Origin: CAWAQA01 sp963784065
GTDB taxonomy: Bacteria; Acidobacteriota; Vicinamibacteria; Vicinamibacterales; UBA2999
NCBI GenBank assembly: GCA_963784065.1
Contig: CAWAQA010000003.1
Coordinates: forward strand, 744,001 to 808,000
DNA length: 64,000 nt
Reading direction: 5' to 3'
Both the position numbers and the translations under genes were made by a program. Below the pieces are notes generated by a model. It was not told the origin of the DNA. It did not search any database and saw only the letters and a list, made by a program, of their open reading frames with translations. This document shows positions 56,069 through 63,885 of this stretch, piece by piece (position 1 is the first letter of the stretch; each line of letters starts with the position of its first letter).

Positions 56069-57934
56069 TGCGGCACCCATCGGTTGATCTCGCCCCGCGT
56101 CTCGGAGCGCAGCACGGTTTCGGTGAACGAGTTGATCGAGACGTGACGCGCGAAGTACCGATCGAGCACCGACCCGAGCAGGTAGCGCGCTTGCCGCCTT
56201 CGAACGCCAGCTCGTCGATCTGCACGTTGATCTCGAGGCCGCGGCCGAAGGCGAGCGGCCCGGCCGTCGACGGCAGCCGCCGCACGACGCGATCCACGCG
56301 CACCGACCTGATGCCCTCGATCTGCCTCCGCGCGCTGGCGTCGCCGCTCGGCGGCGTAGAGCTCGAGCAGGTCGCGCAGCGCGCTCGCGCCCTCCTGCGG
56401 CGTGGAGCTGCACGAGCGACAGGTAGTTGAGCGACAGGTGGCTGATGGCGCGCCACGCCACGGCGCCGTCGGCCAGCGGCGCGTACGGACGGCTCGGGCG
56501 CGCTGACGACGCGGATGCTCGCCACCGGCGCGGCCATGTCCAGCAGCAGGTCGGTCTTGCCGACGCCCACCGGCATCTGCAGCGGAAGGTCGCGGTTGGT
56601 GCACAGCGCCTGGAGTGACAGCTGCCGCAGGTCGCCGCTGTACGGCGCCTGCGCCGGATCGACGAGCGAGAGGAACACCTCGCTGCCGATATAGCTCGAG
56701 CGCGAGCCGCGGCGCCGCTGCTCGGCGGTGACGAGCCGCGGCTCGCGCCGCGTCGTGAAGTAGGCCGGCTGCTGACGGATGCTGTCGGTGCTGTACGCGG
56801 CGTAGAACGGCAGGAACTCCTGTTCGCTGTCCGCGCCGACGCCGTGCCCGACGACACTGGTGACTTCGTAGATCTCGAAGTCCAGCGGCCGGGTCCGGTC
56901 GGCGACGACGTGGTACTCGTAGGCGCCGTCGCTGACGTGAATGCGATCGGCGCGCTTGGGGAACAGGTTGATCGCCGGCGTGCAGAACAGCGCGAAATTC
57001 GAGGCGTCGACGACGCTCTCGAGCGTCGGCGTCCCCGCGGCCGAAGAGGACGACGAGCTCGACCTCGTCCGTGTCGGCGCGCTGCAGCGCCGGCGCGAGC
57101 CCCGTCAGCTCGAAGAAGCGGAAGCGCTGCGGAAACGAGAAATACTCCTGCAGCAGCCGGTAGCCCTGGAACGAACGCAGCGTGACCGGCAGCAGCGCCT
57201 CGTCGTCGGTGAAGCCGACCGGACGGATCGTGCGCGCCGGCAGGAACTCGTTCCAGCGCGCTGTGCGCCTTCCCGTGCAGCACCAGCGCGCCGAGGCCGG
57301 TGGCGAGGCACAGCTCGTACAGCTTGTTCGCCACGTCGTCGCGGCCGGCCAGGTGAAAGCAGAGCCGGTCGATCGGCAGCTGTGCGAACTTCAACCCCGC
57401 GGTCGTCTTCAGCCGAATCCGCAGGCCGCCCTTGATCCGCTGCGCGACCGGCAGCGTGTTGAGCGGCAGATCGGGCGCGAAGGAGAAGTAGCTCGCCGAC
57501 ACGATCTCGATCGGCCACAGCCTGACGTCGTGCGCGGTGCGGAACTCGCACGCGGTCGCCTCGTCGCCGGCGATGAGGCTGTGCATCGCGCTGCCGCGCG
57601 GGACCCGTGGTCCGGACGCGAGGTTCGGGTCGCTCGGATCCGGCTTGAGCTGCGCCACCAGCATCGACGGCGTCGGCGCCAGGTAGTGCGGGTAGATGAT
57701 CTCGAGCAGCGCCTGCGTGAAGCGCGGGAACTCGGCGTCGATCTTGAGCTGCACGCGCGCGGCGAGAAAGCCGACGCCTTCGAGCAGCCGCTCGACGTAC
57801 GGATCGGCAACCTCCAGCCCGTTCATGCCGAGCCGGGCGGCGATCTTGGGAAACTGCTTCGCGAACTCCGCACCCATCTCGCGCAGGTGCTGCAGCTCGA
57901 GGTTGTAGTACTGCAGCAGGCGCGGATCCATCAC
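56044..57934 (-). CDS. tssF: T6SS baseplate protein TssF, frameshifted
   Basis: ATG 57934 (MMDPRLLQYYNLELQHLREM), then GAEFAKQFPKIAARLGMNGL, DPYVERLLEGVGFLAARVQL, KIDAEFPRFTQALLEIIYPH and YLAPTPSMLVAQLKPDP, the typical TssF opening. After a shift near 57258 comes sequence reading LLPVTLRSFQGYRLLQEYFS and FPQRFRFF; further shifts near 57035, 56690 and 56500. The end (WVPQWGARPTL) stops at 56044. About 625 residues, normal for the family. Wedge subunit of the baseplate with TssE/G/K. Confidence 0.84.
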
Positions 57935-58454
57935 GCCACCCCGGTGGGATGAGGTCGGCGATCTCGACCTTCCCGGTTTCGAGATCGATCTCGGTACGGA
58001 CCAGCAGCTCGAGCGGCACCGGCTGTGCCCACAGCTGGCCGCGAATCTCGACGCCGATCACGTTGTGGTGATCGAGCGTCGCCGGCCTCGAGGAGCGTCC
58101 GGATCTGCAGCGTACCGGGCAGGATGCGCGGCTCGAAGTCGAGGATGGCCTGCCGGATCGCGCGCGCGAGGTCGGTCACGTCGAGCGAGGAGGCGGTCTT
58201 GCCCGACAGCGCCGGCAGCCCGAAATTGACGACCGACCTGCGCGCCAGGCGGCGCCCTGGTCAGGTCGGTGTCCGCCTCGAGCCGCGTGGCGTTGAACAG
58301 CCACGCCAGGTCGCGCAGGACCGCCTGGCGCAGGCGGCTTCTCGACAGCAGGCGCTGCCTCGCGCGGCTCGTGCTTCTTGTCCGGCTCGTCGTCGGTGAG
58401 GCGATCGAGCAGCGCCGGCTGCAGCCGTTCCTGGGGCGGGAGCTGCTCAGCCAT
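57931..58454 (-). CDS. tssE: T6SS baseplate protein TssE (gp25-like), frameshifted
   Basis: ATG 58454 gives MAEQLPPQERLQPALLDRLT and DDEPDKKHEPREA, then shifted frames RQRLLSRSRLRQAVLRDLAW, LFNATRLEADTDL, VNFGLPALSGKTASSLDV and TDLARAIRQAILDFEPRILP, a gp25-like core. VIGVEIRGQLWAQPVPLELL follows, and the stop at 57931 overlaps tssF. About 170 residues after repair. Four shifts in 520 bp. Overlaps the tagJ end by 8 bp. Confidence 0.74.
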
Positions 58455-59297
58455 GATCGCCGGCGAGCTCCGTCGTCTCCTCGGCGCTGCCGGTGAGCGA
58501 GATGGTGCGGACTTCCAGCAGCGGCACGTCGGCGACGTCGGTGGCGAGGATGCGCTGCCCGAGGCCGTGGTGCACGTCCGGCGCCTGCTTCCGCCCACAG
58601 CGTCTTGCGCGCCAGCGCGATCATCCCGTCGGCCGCGGTTTCCGAGCCGGGATACCGCGTCGGAATGAGCGCGACCGACTCGCCGCCGTTCTCGAACTGC
58701 AGGTGCGCCGGCATCCACACGAGGTCGCGCAGATCCTCGGGCGCCTCGAGCGGATACCTTGCGTCAGCCGCGAGAACGGCACCCAGTAGTAGCGGCCGTT
58801 GATGACCGCCTCGAGCACGGGCCCGAGGCGCGAGTCGGCATCGGCGATCCACTCGAACGGCTGGCCGTCGATCGTGCCGCTCGTCGCCGGCGCCTCGTCG
58901 AACGCACGCAACCGCAGGTCGCTCGACTGCGCGATGCTCGCCCTGCCCGGCGAGCAGCAGCGACTCGATCAGCAGCGCCAGCCACTGCTCGGGCTGGCCG
59001 AGGACCATCGGCGACTTCTTCCCTTCGAACACCTCGGCGGCGCATCGGCTCGCAGCTCACCGCATCGCCGTACATCTGGGCCATCGCCAGCGCCGCCGGA
59101 TCGAGGTCGGACGCGACGCTCAACTGGTTCAGCGCGCGCTCCCACTGGCCGAGGACGCACAGCAGCTGGAAGAGGAAGACGCGCAGCTTCGCATCGGCGG
59201 GGCGGGCGCGCACCTGCTCCTGCAAGTGAGCGAGCGCAGCGGCGGGATCGCCGGCCTTCAGGCTCTGTTCGGCAGCATCGGCGCGAATCGTTGCCAT
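58447..59297 (-). CDS. tagJ: T6SS accessory protein TagJ (ImpE family), frameshifted
   Basis: ATG 59297 (MATIRADAAEQSLKAGDPAA). N-terminal TPR-like helices LAHLQEQVRARPADAKLRVF, LFQLLCVLGQWERALNQLSV and ASDLDPAALAMAQMYGDAVS; then KSPMVLGQPEQWLALLIESL and FDEAPATSGTIDGQPFEWIA, DADSRLGPVLEAVINGRYYW, VPF. After more shifts LRDLVWMPAHLQFENGGESV, ALIPTRYPGSETAADGMIAL and RTISLTGSAEETTELAGDHG. This is the ImpE/TagJ pattern (about 280 residues). TagJ binds sheath protein TssB in other systems and modulates ClpV recycling. At least four shifts. Confidence 0.8.
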
Positions 59298-59308
59298 GGT
59301 TCCCCTTA

Positions 59309-59359
59309 CGTAGGGGCCGGCTTCAGCCGGCCCAGGGCCGCCTGAAGGCGGCCCCTACG
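59309..59359. repeat. Compound palindrome bounded by CGTAGGGGCC / GGCCCCTACG
   Basis: Outer 10-bp inverted arms enclose two inner palindromes with opposite loops: GGGCCGGCTTCAGCCGGCCC (59314-59333) and GGGCCGCCTGAAGGCGGCCC (59335-59354). It is the clearest compound unit in the window and lies between hcp and tagJ. Confidence 0.82.
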
Positions 59360-59364
59360 AGTGA

Positions 59365-59899
59365 TCATTGCGAGCGATGATTACCCGTCTCCCCACTGGT
59401 CCGAAACGTCGTGCCGCCCTGCGGCTGGCCGTCCTTGCCCTGAGGGACGTACTCGACCTCGATCTTGTTGAACGAGAAGCTCACGTTCTCCAGGACGTCC
59501 GTGCCGCCGCTGACGTCACCGCCTTCGACGTCGAGCGACGTGACGCGGCCCTGCTCGATCGTGACCTTGAAGTATTCGAGCTGCGATCTTCCCCGCCTTC
59601 CGCAGCGTCAGCACGGCCTTCTGGATCGGCTCGTTCGTTCGCAGCGCCGACATCAACGCCGTCGAGGCGCTGTCGATCTTCTTGACGATCTTCAGATCGC
59701 GGACGCTGGCCTTGCCCGAGGCGGCGCCGCCGCCGAGCGAGGACTTCGCCTGCATCCCCCACGACCAGCTCAGGACCTCGATCTCGCCCTTGTGGACGTC
59801 GTCCTGCGCTTCACCCTTGATCAGGCCGTACTTGGCGCCCTTGACCATCAGGAACATGTCGCCGACGCCAGCGGACAGAGGAGCAGTCACTATGGACAC
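59365..59899 (-). CDS. hcp: Hcp-family tube protein, second copy, frameshifted
   Basis: ATG 59899 (MSIVTAPLSAGVGDMFLMVK), then KYGLIKGEAQDDVHKGEIEV, LSWSWGMQ, GKASVRDLKIVKKIDSASTA, LMSALRTNEPIQKAVLTLRK. After a shift near 59587 comes QLEYFKVTIEQGRVTSLDVE, VSFSFNKIEVEYVPQGKDG, stop 59365. About 177 residues of Hcp1 fold; hexamer rings stack to form the inner tube. It is longer at the N-terminus than the other copy. Two distinct hcp genes suggest different cargo preferences. Confidence 0.84.
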
Positions 59900-59914
59900 A
59901 TCGTCGCTTCCTCA

Positions 59915-60056
59915 GGCGACCTGAAGGTCCGCCTCTACGAAACCGAATCGGTCTACGGTCTACGGTCTGCGGTCTGCCGGTCTCCGGTCTACGGCCTTCG
60001 GAGGACCGAAGACCGAAGACCGGAGACCGGCGACCGACGGAAGGCGTCAGCCTTCC
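59915..60056. repeat. Palindrome, long heptad hairpin and second palindrome between the two hcp genes
   Basis: 59915-59934 is a GGCGGACC-TGAA-GGTCCGCC palindrome with one G missing in the left arm. 59945-60037 has about six GGTCTAC/GGTCTGC/GGTCTCC units, a GGCCTTCGGAGG turn and about six GACCGAA/GACCGGA/GACCGGC units, perfectly suited to fold on themselves. 60039-60056 is GGAAGGC-GTCA-GCCTTCC; its loop contains the hcp stop codon. Confidence 0.78.
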
Positions 60057-60533
60057 TTGTTTGCCTTGATGTCGTACTTGAAGTGCAGGCCGGCATCGAG
60101 CGAGCCGTCCGCCTTCTGCGGCTTGTATTCCAGGTCGACCTTCGACGCCTGGAGCGTGACCTGCTCGACGACGAGGCCGCTGTCGCCGCTGCTGCCGCCG
60201 GGCGCCACGCCGGTGATGAGGACGTCGTTCATCTTGATGATCAGGAATTCCTGCTGTCCCTTGCCGGCCTTGCGCTGGGTGAAGGTCGCTTCCTTGATGT
60301 GCTCGCCGGTCGCGCACGCCTTCATCAGGATCGCCGACGCCTTGTCGACGTGGTGGGTGAAGTTGAAGTCGTTGAAGCTCGCCTTCCCGGCGCCGCCGCC
60401 GCTGCCGCTCGGCCATGGTGCCGCTCTGGCTCACGCCCCAGGACCACGAGAGCACCTCGATTTCCTCCTTGTGCTTGTCGTCCTGTGATTCACCCTTGAT
60501 GTCGCCAATCTTTGCGAAAGTATCGACTGCCAT
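60047..60533 (-). CDS. hcp: Hcp-family tube protein, first copy, frameshifted
   Basis: ATG 60533 (MAVDTFAKIGDIKGESQDDK), HKEEIEVLSWSWGVSQSGTM, shift near 60412, then GKASFNDFNFTHHVDKASAI, LMKACATGEHIKEATFTQRK, QQEFLIIKMNDVLITGVAPG and SGLVVEQVTLQASKVDLEYK; ends DIKANKEG. About 162 residues, the standard Hcp1 length. The stop codon lies in the loop of a palindrome (60039-60056), which could also act as a terminator and set the ratio of Hcp to the downstream genes. Confidence 0.88.
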
Positions 60534-60582
60534 GCGTCAACTCCTGTCCTAGACCCGGTTAATGAGAATGCTCGTGCCCGAC

Positions 60583-62085
60583 TCAGCCGGCAGCCTTGGC
60601 CGACGGCAGCTTCGACACCAGCCGCAGCGAAACGGTGAGGCCCTCGAGCTGATAATGCGGACGAAGGAAGAACTTCGACGTGTAGTACCCGGGGTTGCCT
60701 TCGACTTCTTCCACCTGCACTTCGGCGGCGGCCAGCGGCTTCGGCGCCTTGGTGCGTCTCCGATCGAATGCGCCGGATCGCCGTCGACGTAGTTCATGAT
60801 CCAGTTCTGCAGCCAGATCTGCATGTCGTCGCGCTCCTTGAACGAGCCGATCTTGTCGCGCACGATGCACTTCAGGTAGTGCGCGAAGCGGCAGCAGGCG
60901 AACAGGTACGGCAGCCGCGCCGACGAGGTTGGCGTTCGCCGTCGCGTCCGGATCGTCGTACTCGAACGGCTTCTGCAGCGACTGCGCGCCGATGAACGCG
61001 GCGAAGTCCGAGTTCTTCCGGTGCACGAGCGGCATGAAGCCGTTCTTCGCGAGCTCCGCCTCGCGGCGGTCGCTGATGGCAATCTCGGTCGGGCACTTCA
61101 TGTCCACGCCGCCATCGTCGGTCGGGAAGGTATGCGTCGGCAGCCCCTCGACCGAGCCGCCCGACTCGACGCCGCGGATGCGCGAGCACCAGCCGTACAG
61201 CTTGAACGAGCGATTGATGTTCACGGCCATGGCGTAGGCGGCATTCGCCCACGTGTACCGGCTGTGGTCGGCGGCGCCGGTGTCTTCCTCGAAGTCGAAC
61301 TCCTCGACCGGGCTGGTCTTGGCGCCGTACGGCAGGCGCGACAGGTAGCGCGGCATCGCCAGGCCGATGTAGCGCGCGTCCTCGGACTCGCGCAGCGACC
61401 GCCAGCCGGCGTATTCGGGCGTCGTGAAGATCTTCGTCAGGTCGCGCGGGTTGGCCAGCTCCTGCCAGCTCGCCATCTGCATCACCGTCGGCGACGCGCC
61501 GGCGATGAACGGCGTGTGCGCCGCCGCCGCCACCTTCGACATCTCGCCGAGCAGCTCGACGTCGGGCGGGGTGTGGTCGAAGTAGTAGTCGCCGACCAGG
61601 CAGCCGAACGGCTCGCCGCCGAACTGGCCGTACTCCGCCTCGTAGATCTTCTTGAACAGCGGGCTCTGGTCCCACGCCGTGCCCTTGAACTTCTTCAGCG
61701 TCTTGCCCAGGTCCTGCTTGCTGATGTTCATGAAGCGGATCTTGAGCATCTCGTCGGTCTCGGTGTTGTTCACCAGGTAGTGCAACCCGCGCCACGCGCC
61801 CTCGAGCTTCTGCAAGTCCTCGTGGTGGAGGATCAGGTTGATCTGTTCGGACAGCTTCTTGTCGAGCTGCGCGATGATCGCCTCGATGGACTTGACCACG
61901 TCGGACCCGATCAGCGTCGTCTGCGAGAGCGCCTGCTCGGCGAGCGTGCGCACCGCGCGCTCGACCGCCTCCTTGGCTTCGTCGGTCTTCGGCTTGAACT
62001 CTTTCTTCAGAAGAGAGTCGAACTCGGTGACCCCAACCGCGGTGGTCGCGCCCTGGACGTCCTGCTGGATCTTTGCGTCAGCCAT
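60583..62085 (-). CDS. tssC: T6SS contractile sheath large subunit TssC, two frameshifts
   Basis: ATG 62085 (MADAKIQQDVQGATTAVGVT), EFDSLLKKEFKPKTDEAKEA, LILHHEDLQKLEGAWRGLHY, LVNNTETDEMLKIRFMNISK, GEPFGCLVGDYYFDHTPPDV, TWANAAYAMAVNINRSFKLY and FPTDDGGVDMKCPTEIAISD. After a shift near 60925: ARLPYLFACCRFAHYLKCIV, RDKIGSFKERDDMQIWLQNW. After another near 60757: YTSKFFLRPHYQLEGLTVSL and RLVSKLPSAKAAG. About 500 residues, the usual length. TssB/TssC heterodimers form the sheath whose contraction fires the Hcp tube. Confidence 0.92.
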   Translation of the reverse strand: MADAKIQQDVQGATTAVGVTEFDSLLKKEFKPKTDEAKEAVERAVRTLAEQALSQTTLIGSDVVKSIEAIIAQLDKKLSEQINLILHHEDLQKLEGAWRGLHYLVNNTETDEMLKIRFMNISKQDLGKTLKKFKGTAWDQSPLFKKIYEAEYGQFGGEPFGCLVGDYYFDHTPPDVELLGEMSKVAAAAHTPFIAGASPTVMQMASWQELANPRDLTKIFTTPEYAGWRSLRESEDARYIGLAMPRYLSRLPYGAKTSPVEEFDFEEDTGAADHSRYTWANAAYAMAVNINRSFKLYGWCSRIRGVESGGSVEGLPTHTFPTDDGGVDMKCPTEIAISDRREAELAKNGFMPLVHRKNSDFAAFIGAQSLQKPFEYDDPDATANANLVGAAAVPVRLLPLRALPEVHRARQDRLVQGARRHADLAAELDHELRRRRSGAFDRRRTKAPKPLAAAEVQVEEVEGNPGYYTSKFFLRPHYQLEGLTVSLRLVSKLPSAKAAG

Positions 62086-62113
62086 TTCTGTTCTCCGTCG
62101 GTGAGTTCACGGA

Positions 62114-62626
62114 TTAGGACCCGGGTTCCGCGTTGGGGTTCTTCGTCGTCGCCAGCGTCTGCAGCAGCGCCGGGTCCTGCAGCAGCCGGCTCACGAGGTC
62201 CTCGGCGCCGCTCTTGCCGTCCATGTAGGTAATCAGGTTCGCCAGCTGCTGCCTGGCCTCGAGCAGCTTGCCGAGCGCATCCACCTTGCGAGCCACGGCC
62301 GCCGGCGAGAAGTCGTCCATGCTCTCGAACGTGAGCTCGACGCTGAGGTTGCCTTCGCCGGTGAGCGTGTTCGGCACCTGGAAGGCGACCCGCGGCTTCA
62401 ACGCCTTCATGCGGCTGTCGAAGTTGTCCACATCGATGTCGAGGAACTTGCGCTCGTCCACCGGCGGCAGCGGCTCCGCCGGCTTGCCCGAGAGGTCGGC
62501 CAGGACCCCCATGACGAACGGCAACTGGATCTTCTTCTCCGCTCCGTACAGCTCCACGTCGTACTCGATCTGCACGCGGGGTGCGCGATTGCGCGCGATG
62601 AACTTCTGACTGCTCGACTTGGCCAC
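62114..62626 (-). CDS. tssB: T6SS contractile sheath small subunit TssB
   Basis: 170 residues, intact: MAKSSSQKFIARNRAPRVQI, EYDVELYGAEKKIQLPFVMG, VLADLSGKPAEPLPPVDERK, FLDIDVDNFDSRMKALKPRV, LSVELTFESMDDFSPAAVAR. These match TssB closely. The start ATG 62626 follows GGAGGTGATCC. It lies 28 bp upstream of tssC. One of the few T6SS genes here without a frame break. Confidence 0.93.
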   Translation of the reverse strand: MAKSSSQKFIARNRAPRVQIEYDVELYGAEKKIQLPFVMGVLADLSGKPAEPLPPVDERKFLDIDVDNFDSRMKALKPRVAFQVPNTLTGEGNLSVELTFESMDDFSPAAVARKVDALGKLLEARQQLANLITYMDGKSGAEDLVSRLLQDPALLQTLATTKNPNAEPGS

Positions 62627-62640
62627 GGATCACCTCCAGG

Positions 62641-62741
62641 GAAATTTGCGATTTGTGATTTGCGAGTGGTGAGTGATTTCACCCGTCGCCAACCGCAAGC
62701 CACAAATCACAAGCACGAATCACAAATCGCAAATCGCAACA
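62641..62741. repeat. AT-rich heptad hairpin array between tssA and tssB
   Basis: Left half: GATTTGC/GATTTGT units; turn near 62665-62690; right half: ACAAATC/GCAAATC units (about five). The halves are complementary, so a long stem is possible. Composition (about 45% GC) contrasts with the GC-rich neighbours, so the unit sequence differs while the heptad plan is kept. Confidence 0.75.
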
Positions 62742-62754
62742 TCGCCAATGGTCG

Positions 62755-63756
62755 CTACTCGTCTTTCAAGCCGCCCGCCGCGCGCGCCTGCGACACCGCA
62801 TCCGGAGCAATGTCGGCCAGGACTTCGAGAAAATCCTTCGACACCAGACGTTTCGCCCGCTCGACGATCAACGGGATCGGGCTCGATGGCTCCTGCTGGC
62901 GGAAGAAGTCGGCCACCGCGTCGAGCGCGCGGATGGCGTCCTGCCGCGACCTGACCGCGCCGAGCGGCATGGCCGTGGCCTGGAGCGATCCCGCCGCGCC
63001 GGCGTCGGCGCCAGCCGGTCCCTCGCCCTCGCCTGTGCCGTCTGGCGGCACCAGGTGCTTGCGCAGCACGCGATCGATTTTCGTCAACTGCGACGACAGC
63101 GGCGCGAAGCTCGGCGTCGCGTGGACGCCGCCGTCTTCACGCATCCGGGTGTCGATGCCCGTGAGCGCCGTCAGCGACCGCGTCACGCTCTCGTGGAGGC
63201 GCGCCAGGTCGTCACGCGACGCCGCCGCAAACGCGGCGTCGACGCGCGCCTGCTCCGGCGGCGCCTTCCCGTCGCCGGGCAGCAGGCCGGCGGCAATCTC
63301 GATGTCGCGCAGGCTGTAGGTGCCGTGCTGCGGACTGGTGACGAGCGGCGCGCGGCGGATGCCGTCGATCACCGCCATCGGGTCGGCGAAGCAGTTCAGC
63401 GCGTTGCGCCGGAAAATGGCGTCCTCATCGATTCGCGGAAACGTCTCGCGCCAGTACGTCTCGAGCCACTGCGATGCGATCGTCAAGGTGTCGGCGAACG
63501 CCGGCAGGCCGTCCGTCCTCAGCAACGCCGAGCCCAGATACGCCAGCAGCCGGAGGTCCTTGCTCTTGCAGAGCGCTTCGGCGGCCTTCGACCGGATCCC
63601 GGTCCACTCCGGCGCCGGGTCGTGGGGAGCGGACTGGCCGAACAGACGGAAGGTGTCGAACGACGCCAGCAGCGTCGTGTCCTCGAGGTCGTCGCCGCAC
63701 GGTCGATCCGGGGCGATCGGCTGGAGCAATTCCAGTCCCACCGACAGGGCAGTCAT
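62755..63756 (-). CDS. tssA: T6SS assembly protein TssA (ImpA N-terminal domain)
   Basis: ATG 63756 (MTALSVGLELLQPIAPDRPC); an upstream in-frame ATG at 63801 is less likely. 333 residues, intact. ImpA_N domain about 1-125: GDDLEDTTLLASFDTFRLFG, PAPEWTGIRSKAAEALCKSK, DLRLLAYLGSALLRTDGLPA, WLETYWRETFPRIDEDAIFR, RNALNCFADPMAVIDGIR. The C-terminal part (ALDAVADFFRQQEPSSPIPL, IVERAKRLVSKDFLEVLADI) is the short TssA type. It primes sheath polymerisation on the baseplate. It heads the window's T6SS run after the phosphatase gene. Confidence 0.86.
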   Translation of the reverse strand: MTALSVGLELLQPIAPDRPCGDDLEDTTLLASFDTFRLFGQSAPHDPAPEWTGIRSKAAEALCKSKDLRLLAYLGSALLRTDGLPAFADTLTIASQWLETYWRETFPRIDEDAIFRRNALNCFADPMAVIDGIRRAPLVTSPQHGTYSLRDIEIAAGLLPGDGKAPPEQARVDAAFAAASRDDLARLHESVTRSLTALTGIDTRMREDGGVHATPSFAPLSSQLTKIDRVLRKHLVPPDGTGEGEGPAGADAGAAGSLQATAMPLGAVRSRQDAIRALDAVADFFRQQEPSSPIPLIVERAKRLVSKDFLEVLADIAPDAVSQARAAGGLKDE

Positions 63757-63885
63757 AGGCGTATACAGAGAAGTAACGAGGAACGGCAGCGGATCGAACA
63801 CATCGAGCGTGCAACGCGAGCCGCGCGCGAGGGGGACGTGGATTCTACACAGTTCACCCCAAACTCAACAGCCGAAAACACGACG

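Noticed and set aside
63757..63885. Promoter of the T6SS operon between the phosphatase and tssA
   Set aside because: The gap is a plausible site and is AT-richer than its surroundings, but I see no convincing -35/-10 pair or -24/-12 element, so I did not list one.
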